Source of the DNA: Desulforamulus hydrothermalis Lam5 = DSM 18033
GTDB lineage: Bacteria; Bacillota; Desulfotomaculia; Desulfotomaculales; Desulfotomaculaceae
Assembly: GCF_000315365.1 (NCBI RefSeq)
Contig: NZ_CAOS01000013.1
Location: forward strand, 248,001-312,000
Reading direction: 5' to 3'
Length of the DNA stretch: 64,000 bases
Numbering within the stretch: position 1 is the first letter of the stretch; every line of letters starts with the position of its first letter. Of the stretch, positions 46,679 through 55,356 are shown piece after piece. The translations under genes and the position numbers were made by a program. Under the pieces are notes generated by a model. That model worked only from the letters and a program-made list of their open reading frames with translations, was not told the origin of the DNA and did no database searches.

Positions 46679-47185
46679 TTGCACAAACAAGTGGTATTTC
46701 CCGAGTTTTTGGGGGAATCTGAAATAGCCGTGGTCATCATCATTCCTTCGCTGCAACAGGAGCTGGGCGACCTGTTTGAGCGGTTTTACGCCGGGGACGA
46801 GATAGACTACCGGTTTACCTGGGATCTGGTGGTTACCAACACCGCCGAGTACCTGGTGGTATTGGAAATTGATTGGGATGAAGGCGAGGGGTTGCTGGTT
46901 GCCTTCAGCCCCGAGATGTGGGAGTTCATCAACCTGATTGCCCAAAAGCAAAACCTGGTTCTTGTGGGCGACTGGGGGGCTTTAGAGGAAGGGGCTGCCC
47001 TGGCTCTGGCCGAAGGCGGCGAATACCGGCCCTATGCCCTGTTGATCCGGGATGCCCACAGCGGTTTGGACAAATTATACGATCATGTCAAAGAGCTGGC
47101 GGCGGCCAACCAGGAGGTGCCCGAGCTGGCTAGACTGCAGCTGATCCTGGAAGGCGCCGGCAGCCGGCCCCTTACTTACCACTAA
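46679..47185 (+). CDS. Unrecognised 168-residue acidic protein
   Basis: TTG 46679 lies behind GGGGAGAT. The protein is acidic and soluble, with no signal peptide, membrane helix or motif I know. Two parts are visible: a beta-rich half (EIAVVIIIPSLQQELGDLFERF, DLVVTNTAEYLVVLEI) and a helical C terminus. It is convergent with the zinc-finger gene at 47.2 kb. A clear promoter in front suggests it is a real, separately expressed gene. Confidence 0.65.
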   Translation: MHKQVVFPEFLGESEIAVVIIIPSLQQELGDLFERFYAGDEIDYRFTWDLVVTNTAEYLVVLEIDWDEGEGLLVAFSPEMWEFINLIAQKQNLVLVGDWGALEEGAALALAEGGEYRPYALLIRDAHSGLDKLYDHVKELAAANQEVPELARLQLILEGAGSRPLTYH

Positions 47186-47200
47186 GCAAGCGGCCTTCAA

Positions 47201-48052
47201 CTAACCCAGGCCGCCCGAAGTGCGGGTAGCGGCAAAGCAAGCCGGGTGGCCGGCCAGCAGTTGGCTGCCGGCATAGGCATAAAAGGTTGGTTCGCCGGAC
47301 GCCAGCGGCAGGCCGCACAGCGCGCAGGTCACCTGGTCCTGACAGGGTATTAAAATACCGGTCAACTGACCGCCCTGCCAGGGTACCGTCAGCTGTTCCA
47401 GCCGGCTTTGCAGGGGCTGTACCGGGCTACAGGCCGGGTGAAAAAAGTACCTGAACTTGCGGCCGTTCTGGCGGTATTTTAATTCCACCGCCGGGCTGAA
47501 GGGGGGTATGGGCTGCCGGCAATGGCGGCAGGTGCGGGCCCGGCCCAGCGTGCTTTTTAATACATACCTGGCCTGAGCCGGTTTTTTGCGCACCTCCCGG
47601 TCTTTCCAGTACAGTTGCTGGCGGGCCGGATCACTGGCCACCCATTTTTCAATTTCGTTATAATATGATCGGTAATCACGGTCTACCAGCTTGATGTGAG
47701 CCGGAAAACCGGCTTCCACCACCATCCGGTGAAATTCGTTTTCGGCAGCCTCATGGGCCAGCCCGTCCATTTTGTGGGTGGCCCAGTTATATCCATGCTC
47801 GGTTAACCACTTGTGGTAGGTGTGAAAAATGTTGCCGCTGCACACCAGGTAACGATCCGCCGGGCCGGCCCCGGCGGCAGCCATTAAATCAATCATCAGC
47901 TGGCAAACCAGCTCCTCCCAGCCCATTTTATTGCTCCAGGTTACCGGCACCCGGGCTGCATAAACCTCATTGGTTTCCTCACACACCAGCACCAGCACTT
48001 CACCAAAGGCCCGGCAGCCGCCGCCGGCATCCTCCACATACCAGGTTTTCAA
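47201..48052 (-). CDS. Unrecognised protein with two C-terminal LIM-like zinc motifs
   Basis: The first 175 residues contain conserved-looking runs (YLVCSGNIFHTYHKWLTEHG and WATHKMDGLAHEAAE), with alternating strands and helices that might be an RNase H-like fold. The tail has two CxxC...HxxC units: CRHCRQPIPPFSP with HPAC, and CALCGLPLASGEP with HPAC. TTG 48052 with GAGGTGAT is chosen. The protein is about 283 residues. I cannot assign a family. It sits next to comB on the same strand, 147 bases away. Confidence 0.65.
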   Translation of the reverse strand: MKTWYVEDAGGGCRAFGEVLVLVCEETNEVYAARVPVTWSNKMGWEELVCQLMIDLMAAAGAGPADRYLVCSGNIFHTYHKWLTEHGYNWATHKMDGLAHEAAENEFHRMVVEAGFPAHIKLVDRDYRSYYNEIEKWVASDPARQQLYWKDREVRKKPAQARYVLKSTLGRARTCRHCRQPIPPFSPAVELKYRQNGRKFRYFFHPACSPVQPLQSRLEQLTVPWQGGQLTGILIPCQDQVTCALCGLPLASGEPTFYAYAGSQLLAGHPACFAATRTSGGLG

Positions 48053-48198
48053 ACATATCACCTCATCAAGCAAAACAGGCCTCCGGTTGGCCACCAAGAA
48101 GCCTGCTGTTGTGTACCAGAACTATCACTTAATATAGTAAACAATTTTCCGTGGTCTTGCAACCGCAGATTCTGCCTGCCCGGTCAGTGTCGGGAGCA

Positions 48199-49020
48199 TT
48201 AACGGACGGCCGCTTCACCGGCCAGGGTTATTTTGCCCTGCCGGTACACCGGCACCACTTCTAACAGATCCACCTGGGCGCAATAGGCCAAATCTGACGC
48301 CAACCCCAGTTGCACCAGTTTTTGCCCGTGCAGGGAGTCATGCAGGGCCTGCAGCGGGTTGGCGCTGTAGTATTCAGCCAGCCGCAGGGCTGCCATTGCT
48401 GCGTCGGTCAGCACCAGGGGGCGGCCTTTATAAAGGGGCCGTTCTTCCGCATACGGCCCGTCGGACGCCGGAGCAGCCGCCGGTGCTGTTGCTTCTCCGG
48501 AGGGCAGCAGCTTTAACAACTGCCGGATAACCAGGCCGGCCGCCAGGGTGTCCTCCAGGGAAAACTGCCCCCGGGTGCCGGCGCACACCAGCGCCACGTC
48601 ACGGCCTGCCGCCACCAGTGCCCGGGCGGTTGCCGTAACGTTCAGCAAACTGCCGATGATAACCAGGCCGCTGCCCGCGGCTGCCAGCCTAATGGCCCGG
48701 GTGCCGTTGGTGGTGGTTAAAATAATTGTCTTGCCCTGCACCACCGGCCGGGTGTATTCCGACGGCGAGTTGCCCAGGTGAAAGCCCGGCAGCCTTACGG
48801 CACCCCGTTCACCGCCCAGCAAACAGGTTTGTTCCGGCAGGCTTTGGGCCAGCGCCAGGGCATCCGCCACTTCTGACACCGGCAGCACCGCCTGACAGCC
48901 GTTCGCCAGGGCAGTGCAAACTGTAGAACTGGCTCTTAAGATGTCGAACATAACTGCCGATTTATTTATCAGGGACTCCCGGCTGATCTGTTCGGCAGTG
49001 GGAATAAGTGAAATCTCCAT
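48199..49020 (-). CDS. comB: 2-phosphosulfolactate phosphatase (ComB family)
   Basis: The family is recognised from VMFDILRASSTVCTALANGCQAVLPV, LLGGERGAVRLPGFHLGNSP and LTTTNGTRAI. ComB removes phosphate from 2-phosphosulfolactate, a step known from coenzyme M and sulfolactate synthesis. ComA and ComC are not seen here, so the pathway is uncertain. ATG 49020 lies nine bases behind AAAGGA, while ATG 49029 has no room for a site. The 273-residue length is about normal. It is divergent from motA. Confidence 0.9.
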   Translation of the reverse strand: MEISLIPTAEQISRESLINKSAVMFDILRASSTVCTALANGCQAVLPVSEVADALALAQSLPEQTCLLGGERGAVRLPGFHLGNSPSEYTRPVVQGKTIILTTTNGTRAIRLAAAGSGLVIIGSLLNVTATARALVAAGRDVALVCAGTRGQFSLEDTLAAGLVIRQLLKLLPSGEATAPAAAPASDGPYAEERPLYKGRPLVLTDAAMAALRLAEYYSANPLQALHDSLHGQKLVQLGLASDLAYCAQVDLLEVVPVYRQGKITLAGEAAVR

Positions 49021-49209
49021 CTGTATCATTCCTTTCCCGACCCTTCATTATGCTCATATTATACATTAAATATAAAGGGGGTTCACGATGGCTCTGAGTG
49101 GCGAGAGCAAAGGTTAAAGAAAATTTAAATCTGCCCTTGATGCAGGAATTTAACCGCAACTGGTCGTAAATTAGAAAATAATTCAATTTTAATTGAGGAT
49201 GTGACGAGA

Positions 49210-49989
49210 TTGGAAATTATGACCCCTCTGGGGATTTTATTTGCAGCCACCTGCCTGATTGCAGGTTTCCTTTGGGAAGGCGGGCACGCCTCTGCCCTGC
49301 TGGCCCCCAGCGCCTTTGTCATTGTTATCGGCGGCACCATAGGTGCCACTGTTATTGCCTTTTCCACCAGCGAAGTGCTTTCCATGCCCAAACTGGTAAA
49401 AACGGCCATGACCAAAAAACTGCCGGATTTTTCCGAAACCATTAATTTAATCGTGGAGCTGGCCGAAAAGGCCCGCCGGGAAGGTTTGCTTTACCTGGAC
49501 AGCCAGCTGCACACCATTGAAGACCCGTTTCTCCGTAAAGCCATGCAGCTGGTGGTGGATGGCACCGATCCGGAAATGGTGCGCAGTATTTTGGAAACAG
49601 AGGTTTACGCTTCCTACGAAAGGCACCAGGTGGGCGTACATATTTTTGAAGCGGCAGGAGGCTATGCCCCTACCATGGGCATTATCGGTACGGTTATGGG
49701 TCTGGTGCACGTGCTGGGCAGCCTGCAGGACCCGGACAGCCTGGGTCCCGCCATTGCCATGGCCTTTATTGCTACCCTGTACGGGGTATCTTCCGCCAAC
49801 GTTTTCTGGCTGCCCATCGGCGGCAAATTAAAAAATTTGAGCAAAAAAGAATTAATCCTGCGCGAAATGATGATTGAGGGCGTGCTGGCCCTGCAGGCGG
49901 GCTACAACCCCTCCATTATCCGGGAAAGACTGAACGCCTTTATTAAACCCGGCCAGGTGAAGAACCAAGCAGATGAAGGTGAAGCGTAA
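49210..49989 (+). CDS. motA: Flagellar motor stator protein MotA
   Basis: Four membrane helices are expected, with GILFAATCLIAGFLWEGG at the start and AAGGYAPTMGIIGTVMGLVHVL as the proline-bearing third helix. The cytoplasmic loop has a conserved charged region (ETEVYASYERHQVG). It forms the proton or sodium stator with MotB. I prefer TTG 49210 over GTG 49201 and ATG 49219 because of GAGGA spacing. The end overlaps motB by one base. Confidence 0.94.
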   Translation: MEIMTPLGILFAATCLIAGFLWEGGHASALLAPSAFVIVIGGTIGATVIAFSTSEVLSMPKLVKTAMTKKLPDFSETINLIVELAEKARREGLLYLDSQLHTIEDPFLRKAMQLVVDGTDPEMVRSILETEVYASYERHQVGVHIFEAAGGYAPTMGIIGTVMGLVHVLGSLQDPDSLGPAIAMAFIATLYGVSSANVFWLPIGGKLKNLSKKELILREMMIEGVLALQAGYNPSIIRERLNAFIKPGQVKNQADEGEA

Positions 49990-50768
49990 TGAAAAAACGG
50001 GGCCAGGAACCGGTTAAGGAAAACCATGAGCGGTGGCTGATTACCTACGCCGACTTAATTACCTTGCTGCTGATTTTTTTTGTGGTAATGTACACCCTCA
50101 GTAAAATTGATGCCAATAAATATTATGCCATAGCATCCTCCCTGGCTAAAACCATGGGCGGCAGCCAGAGCATTATGGAGAGCGGCGGCCCCTCGATGGT
50201 GCCCGGGGCCAGCGAAAGCAAAGAGCTGGACACCGCCATGGAAAACCTGGAACAGCAGAACATGGAGAAGATCAAACGGCAGATCCAGGCCTATGTGGAC
50301 GAAAACGGCTTGTCCGGCAAGGTTACCGTTACCATTGAGGAACGCGGCGTGGTGGTCAGCTTCCAGGATGTGGTTTTGTTTCCCCTGGGCGTGGCCGAGC
50401 TGAATTCTTCCTCCCGGGAGATTGTCGACAAGGTGGGGGCTATCCTGCGCCAGACCCCCAATTACATCCGGGTGGAGGGGCATACCGACGACCTGCCCAT
50501 CAATACCAGCCGTTTCCCCTCCAACTGGGAGCTGTCTCTGGCCAGGTCAGCCAGTGTGGTGCACCGCTTAATTGCATACAGCGGCATTTCGCCCGACCGG
50601 CTGTCGGCCACCGGCTACGGCGAATACCGGCCCAGAAAACCCAATGATTCGGATGCCAACCGCCAGCAAAACCGGCGGGTTGATATAGTGGTATTAAGAA
50701 CCAAGTTCCGGGATGTGGAACCGGAAGCGGTACACGAACTTTTGCCAACCAACCAACCCAAGGAGTGA
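49989..50768 (+). CDS. motB: Flagellar motor stator protein MotB
   Basis: One N-terminal membrane helix holds the ion-binding aspartate (TYADLITLLLIFFVVMYTLS, Asp22). A C-terminal OmpA-like peptidoglycan-binding domain follows, with VEGHTDDLPI and RLSATGYGEYRP. It anchors the stator to the wall. The length is 259 residues. It is followed six bases later by cheW, so motor and chemotaxis genes form one operon. Confidence 0.96.
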   Translation: MKKRGQEPVKENHERWLITYADLITLLLIFFVVMYTLSKIDANKYYAIASSLAKTMGGSQSIMESGGPSMVPGASESKELDTAMENLEQQNMEKIKRQIQAYVDENGLSGKVTVTIEERGVVVSFQDVVLFPLGVAELNSSSREIVDKVGAILRQTPNYIRVEGHTDDLPINTSRFPSNWELSLARSASVVHRLIAYSGISPDRLSATGYGEYRPRKPNDSDANRQQNRRVDIVVLRTKFRDVEPEAVHELLPTNQPKE

Positions 50769-50774
50769 TGGATA

Positions 50775-51266
50775 GTGTCAAAGGCCATGCAGAACAGCCA
50801 GGAACTGCAAATTGTTGTGTTTCAACTGGCAGAACAAGTCTACGGCATAGATATTAATTCTGTTTACGAAATTATCCGGATGGAAAACATTACGAAAATT
50901 CCCCGGGCACCTCACTTTGTGGAAGGCGTGATTAACCTGCGGGGCCGCATTATCCCGGTCATCGACCTGAGCCGCCGCTTTGGCCTGGAGCAAAAGCAGC
51001 GCACCCAGGCCTGCCGCATTATCATTGTGGAGGTGGCGGGTCAAACCGTCGGCATGATTGTGGATTCCGTCCAGGAAGTGCTGCGCTTGCCCCTGGCCGG
51101 TATTGAGCCGCCCCCGCCGGTGGTGCATGGCATTGATGCGGCCTACCTGCGGGGCATTGCCATTTTAGAGGAACGGTTAATCATCCTGCTGGATCAGGAT
51201 AAAATCCTGCTGGAAGAAGAAAAGGCCCAGCTGCTGCAGGCCGATATTGCCGGGAGCCAAGTCTAG
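50775..51266 (+). CDS. cheW: Chemotaxis adaptor CheW
   Basis: The single CheW domain has VVFQLAEQVYGIDINSVYEI, GVINLRGRIIPVIDLSRRFG and a glycine-rich QEVLRLPLAGIEPPP. It links receptors to CheA. GTG 50775 is ten bases behind AAGGAG. The 163-residue length is normal. It precedes cheA by 12 bases. Confidence 0.95.
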   Translation: MSKAMQNSQELQIVVFQLAEQVYGIDINSVYEIIRMENITKIPRAPHFVEGVINLRGRIIPVIDLSRRFGLEQKQRTQACRIIIVEVAGQTVGMIVDSVQEVLRLPLAGIEPPPPVVHGIDAAYLRGIAILEERLIILLDQDKILLEEEKAQLLQADIAGSQV

Positions 51267-51278
51267 GAGGGACAGAGC

Positions 51279-53375
51279 ATGTTTTCAGATTTAGAAATTG
51301 GGGTATTTATTGACGAGCTGGAAGAAAAAATTCAGGTTATTAACGACGGCCTGCTGGCGCTGGAACGGGATGAAGGGAACCCCGACATTATCCAGGAAAT
51401 CTTCCGGGCCGCCCACACCGTTAAAGGGTCTTCCGGCATTATGGGCTATCAAAATATGGCCAATCTGACCCATGAAATGGAAAACCTGTTTGACAAAATC
51501 CGCCATGGCGAAATCCAGGTGACTTCTGCCATGATTAACGTGCTGTTTGAGTGCCTGGATACCCTGAAGGCCCTGAAGGAAGAAGTAACCGGCGAGGGGC
51601 CGCCGGTGGACACCGCCGGCGTAGTGGCAAAAATCAAGCAGTTTGTGGCGGGGGCGGGTTCTGACCGGCCGGCCCGGCCGGCGTCGGCAGCGGCGCCGCC
51701 GGAACAGGCGGCAGCTGTTGCGGCTGCTCCGGCCCCCCGGCGCTGGCTGGACATCGGCGAAGTGGAAGAAAACGTAATCCGGGAAGCGGAACTGCGGGGT
51801 TTTCAGTGTTATAAAGTGGCGGTGGACATCGACCGGGATTGCCAAATGAAAAACGTGCGGGCTTTCCTGGTTTTTGAAACCCTGCAGCAGGCAGGAGAAA
51901 TTATCAAAAGCGAACCGCCGGCCGAAGATATTCAAGAAGGCAAGTACGACCTGGGTTTCCAACTGCTGCTGGTGACCAAAGAGGATGCCGACCGCATTAA
52001 AAACCTGGTTATCACCATCTCCGAAGTTACCGAGGCGGAGGTGCAGCCGGTGGTGCTGGGTAATCCGGAACCCGCCCTGGCTGCTGCTGCGCCCGACACG
52101 GCCGGCCGGCTGCCGGCAGCCGGGCCGGAGCATAACGGTACCAAGCCGGAAGCTGCTGATAAAAAGGCGGTTAAAACCGTACGGGTGGATGTTAACAAGC
52201 TGGATAATTTAATGAACCTGGTGGGCGAATTGGTCATCGACCGCACCCGCCTCAACCGTTTTGCCGAAATATTTGAGTCACGCTTTGGCTCGGATGACCT
52301 GGTGGAAGCCATTAACGAGATTTCCAACCACCTGGGCCAGGTTACCGGCGACCTGCAGGAGCAAATTATGAAGGCGCGCATGCTGCCGGTGGCCCAGTTG
52401 TTCAACCGGTTCCCCCGCATGGTGCGGGATACCGCCCAGAAACTGGGCAAAGAAATCGACTTTGTGGTGGAGGGCAAGGAAACCGAGCTGGACCGCAACG
52501 TTATTGAGGTAATCGGCGACCCCCTCATCCACCTGATCCGCAACGCCATCGACCACGGCATCGAACCGGCCCAGGAGCGACTGGCCGCCGGCAAGCCGGC
52601 CACCGGTACCCTGCTGCTGAAGGCCTCCTATGCCGAAAGCCATATTGTTATTACTGTTAAGGATGACGGCCGGGGTATGGATGCCGGCAAAATACGCCAC
52701 AAAGCAGTGGAAATGGGCTTTGTGGACCGGGAAACCGCCGATCGCATGAGCGACCGGGAGGCCTTGCAACTGATCTTTAGGCCGGGCTTTTCCACCAAGA
52801 ACAATGAGGTGAGCGATTTATCCGGCCGGGGCGTGGGCATGGATGTGGTAAATACTGCCATTGAACAAATCAACGGCACGGTGGAATTGGATACCAAGCC
52901 GGGCGCCGGCACCACCATTACCATCCGGCTGCCCCTGACCCTGGCCATCATCCGGGCCCTCATGGTAACCCTGGGCAACCAGGTGTATGCCTTCCCCTTG
53001 ACCAACGTGTCTGAAACCATCCGCATCACCGACCAGGATGTCCGCCGCATCGGCAACAATGAGGTCATTGTGGTAAGGGATAAAATCCTGCCCTTGGTAC
53101 GCCTGGGCCGGCTGTTCAACTGCTCCGAATGTCAGGAAGACAGCAAAATGTTTGTGGTCATTCTTGGTTCCGGCGACAAGCGCATTGCCGTAGTGGTAGA
53201 CAAGCTGCTGGGCGAACAGGAGATTGTGATTAAATCTCTGGGCGATTACCTGGGCCAGGTGCCCGGCTTGTCCGGCGCTTGCATCCTGGGCGACGGCAAA
53301 GTGGCCCTGATTGTAGACGTGCGGGGCCTGGTGAAAGAACTGGGTACCGAGGAGGTAGCTTATGCTGCCGGTTAA
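51279..53375 (+). CDS. cheA: Chemotaxis histidine kinase CheA
   Basis: Domains in order are Hpt (His46 in IFRAAHTVKGSSG), a P2-like region after a proline-alanine linker, P3 dimerisation (VDVNKLDNLMNLVGELVIDRTRL-like), HATPase with HLIRNAIDHGIE and DDGRGMD, and CheW-like P5. It autophosphorylates in response to receptors. The 698-residue length is full. Its 3' end overlaps cheB by 14 bases. CheY and CheR are not in this window. Confidence 0.96.
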   Translation: MFSDLEIGVFIDELEEKIQVINDGLLALERDEGNPDIIQEIFRAAHTVKGSSGIMGYQNMANLTHEMENLFDKIRHGEIQVTSAMINVLFECLDTLKALKEEVTGEGPPVDTAGVVAKIKQFVAGAGSDRPARPASAAAPPEQAAAVAAAPAPRRWLDIGEVEENVIREAELRGFQCYKVAVDIDRDCQMKNVRAFLVFETLQQAGEIIKSEPPAEDIQEGKYDLGFQLLLVTKEDADRIKNLVITISEVTEAEVQPVVLGNPEPALAAAAPDTAGRLPAAGPEHNGTKPEAADKKAVKTVRVDVNKLDNLMNLVGELVIDRTRLNRFAEIFESRFGSDDLVEAINEISNHLGQVTGDLQEQIMKARMLPVAQLFNRFPRMVRDTAQKLGKEIDFVVEGKETELDRNVIEVIGDPLIHLIRNAIDHGIEPAQERLAAGKPATGTLLLKASYAESHIVITVKDDGRGMDAGKIRHKAVEMGFVDRETADRMSDREALQLIFRPGFSTKNNEVSDLSGRGVGMDVVNTAIEQINGTVELDTKPGAGTTITIRLPLTLAIIRALMVTLGNQVYAFPLTNVSETIRITDQDVRRIGNNEVIVVRDKILPLVRLGRLFNCSECQEDSKMFVVILGSGDKRIAVVVDKLLGEQEIVIKSLGDYLGQVPGLSGACILGDGKVALIVDVRGLVKELGTEEVAYAAG

Positions 53376-54426
53376 AGTCCTGGTGGTGGATGATTCCTCG
53401 CTGATGCGGCGGCTGATCAGCCGCCTGCTGGAGGGTGACAGGGAAATTAAAGTCATCGGCACCGCCGCCGACGGCCTGGAGGCTTTGCAGCAGATTAAAA
53501 ACCTCAAGCCGGATGTGGTTACCCTGGACGTGGAAATGCCCAAACTGGACGGCATTGCCACCCTGCGCCGTTTGATGAAGGAATGTCCCACGCCCACAGT
53601 CATGTTAAGCGCCCACACCCACGAAGGTGCCCGGGCCACCATGGACGCCCTGTCGGCCGGGGCGGTGGACTTTGTGCCTAAACCGGCCACTTCCGCCGAA
53701 CTGCCCAGGATGGTGGAGGAATTAAAGGCTAAAATCAAGGTGGCCTCCCGGGTGGTATTGCGCCGGGTGGTCAAAACCACGTTGGCGCCGGCCGGTTCGG
53801 CAACCCCGCCCCGCCGGCCGGCCCTGGCGCCCCGGCAACAGGTGTGCGGCAAAATCGACCTGGTGGTGATCGGCTGCTCCACTGGCGGCCCGGCCGCCCT
53901 GCAGCAAATCATCCCCTACCTGCCGGCGGATCTGCCCGCCGGCGTGGTGATTGTGCAGCACATCCCGGTGGGTTTTTCTAAATCGATGGCAGAACATTTA
54001 GATAAAAAAAGCGCCCTTGCGGTGCGCCATGCCGAGTCGGGCGATGCCGTCAAACCGGGCCTGGCGCTGGTGGCGCCGGCGGGCTATGATTTGAACTTTG
54101 TACCCCAGGGCAGCGGCGCCGCCGTAAGCCTGAGCAATTTTGGCCAGCCGCTGGCTCCCGGCGGTTTCCGCCCTTCGGTAGATTGGGTTATGCAATCTGC
54201 CGCCGAGGTGTACGGCTGCCGCGCCCTGGGGGTGCTGCTTACCGGCATGGGGCGGGACGGCGCCCGGGGCATGCTGGCCATTAAAGAACAGGGCGGTCCC
54301 ACCATTGCCGAGCACGAAAGCACCTGTGTGGTGTACGGTATGCCCCGGGCGGCGGTGGAACTGGGGGCAGCCCAAAAAGTGGTGCCCTTGCCGCAAATTG
54401 CCCAGGAAATTCAAAGGTTTTTCTGA
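53362..54426 (+). CDS. cheB: Chemotaxis response regulator methylesterase CheB
   Basis: An N-terminal receiver (phosphoacceptor Asp56 in VTLDVEMPKLDG) joins a C-terminal methylesterase with IGCSTGGPAALQQI, the histidine in IVQHIPVGFSKSMAEHL, and LTGMGRDGARGM. It demethylates or deamidates receptors. The 354-residue length is normal. It is the last gene before a sigma-D promoter. Confidence 0.96.
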   Translation: MLPVKVLVVDDSSLMRRLISRLLEGDREIKVIGTAADGLEALQQIKNLKPDVVTLDVEMPKLDGIATLRRLMKECPTPTVMLSAHTHEGARATMDALSAGAVDFVPKPATSAELPRMVEELKAKIKVASRVVLRRVVKTTLAPAGSATPPRRPALAPRQQVCGKIDLVVIGCSTGGPAALQQIIPYLPADLPAGVVIVQHIPVGFSKSMAEHLDKKSALAVRHAESGDAVKPGLALVAPAGYDLNFVPQGSGAAVSLSNFGQPLAPGGFRPSVDWVMQSAAEVYGCRALGVLLTGMGRDGARGMLAIKEQGGPTIAEHESTCVVYGMPRAAVELGAAQKVVPLPQIAQEIQRFF

Positions 54427-54435
54427 AAAACAGGT

Positions 54436-54462
54436 TAAGAAACAGGCCTAACCTGCCGATAT
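54436..54462 (+). promoter_or_regulatory. Sigma-D (flagellar) promoter of flgM operon
   Basis: TAAG, 15 bases, then GCCGATAT matches the TAAA-N15-GCCGATAA consensus closely. It overlaps a 7-bp inverted repeat (CAGGTTA/TAACCTG, 54431-54455) that could also end the cheB transcript. Confidence 0.75.
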
Positions 54463-54498
54463 ATACTGCAGTAACAAGAGAACTTGCAGGTGATCGAG

Positions 54499-54792
54499 AT
54501 GAAAATCAACGGGTTTAAACCAGCCGGTGACTTAATTAAAGCATATAACCGGCAAAAGACCGAGCAGGCCGGGTCAAAACAGGCTGCCGGTACGGCCGGG
54601 GCTACCCTGCAGCTGTCTGCAGCAGCCAGGTTTAAAAAAGAAATTGAAACAGCCTTGCAAAACCTGCCGGAGATCAGGGAAGACCTGGTCAACCGCTTGC
54701 GAACAGAGATTCAGGCCGGCACTTACCGGCCGGCTGCCGATAAAATTGCTGAAGGCATATTGAAAGAGAGGCTCCTGGATAAATTGGTTTAA
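54499..54792 (+). CDS. flgM: Anti-sigma-D factor FlgM
   Basis: The start MKINGFKPAGDLIKAYN and the C-terminal sigma-binding helices with LVNRLRTEIQAGTYRPAADKIAEGIL are typical of FlgM. It holds sigma-D inactive until the hook is complete. ATG 54499 is the family start. The length is 97 residues. The sigma-D promoter upstream suggests the usual autoregulated loop. Confidence 0.94.
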   Translation: MKINGFKPAGDLIKAYNRQKTEQAGSKQAAGTAGATLQLSAAARFKKEIETALQNLPEIREDLVNRLRTEIQAGTYRPAADKIAEGILKERLLDKLV

Positions 54793-54806
54793 AGGATGAT
54801 GCAAAA

Positions 54807-55295
54807 ATGGAGTCTTTATTTTTTAACTTGAGCCGGCTGTTGTCCGCCCTGCAGGAAAAACTGGCGGATATGCTGCAGGCCACCGAAAAGCACAACCAGG
54901 CCCTGCGGCACAACGATATGGAGGCCCTCCGGCTGGCGCTGCAAGAGCTGCACGCCATCACTGCCCAGACCAGGCAGCTGGACCGGCAGCGGGAAGCCGT
55001 ACAAGCAGCCCTGGAGGCACAGCTAAATTTGCCGGCGGGGGCCACCTTAAGCGAAACCCTGCAGCACGCTCCGGCCGGGCTGGCCCGGGAGATGCATAAA
55101 ACGGCCGGTTCCCTGCGGCAGTTAACCGAAGCCATTAACAGCATGGCGGCATTAAACAAAATCCTCACCCAAAATGCCATGCAGTTTAACCAGATTTTGC
55201 TGGCCGGCTGCCAGCCCGCCCAGACCACCTACAAGCCGGGCGGTCAGGCAACGGTGGCCGCCGAACCCCTCTCGTTGCTCAACAAAACCGTTTAA
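54807..55295 (+). CDS. flgN: FlgN-family flagellar chaperone
   Basis: The protein is helical and rich in Gln, Ala and Leu (LSALQEKLADMLQATEKHNQAL), with no other motif, as FlgN chaperones are. Its position between flgM and flgK makes the call secure. It escorts FlgK and FlgL to the export gate. The length is 162 residues. Confidence 0.88.
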   Translation: MESLFFNLSRLLSALQEKLADMLQATEKHNQALRHNDMEALRLALQELHAITAQTRQLDRQREAVQAALEAQLNLPAGATLSETLQHAPAGLAREMHKTAGSLRQLTEAINSMAALNKILTQNAMQFNQILLAGCQPAQTTYKPGGQATVAAEPLSLLNKTV

Positions 55296-55356
55296 CTTTA
55301 TGCATGATGACAGCTAACAGCCGGCCCTATTGCCGGCTTAAAAAGGTGGTATCTAC

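Noticed and set aside
49030-49209. c-di-GMP riboswitch upstream of motA
   Set aside because: The gap contains weak hairpins (GGTTAAA/TTTAACC) but none of the conserved GEMM core segments.
52818-53912. 364-codon minus-strand frame antisense to cheA/cheB
   Set aside because: It opposes two unambiguous chemotaxis genes and contains no recognisable motif.
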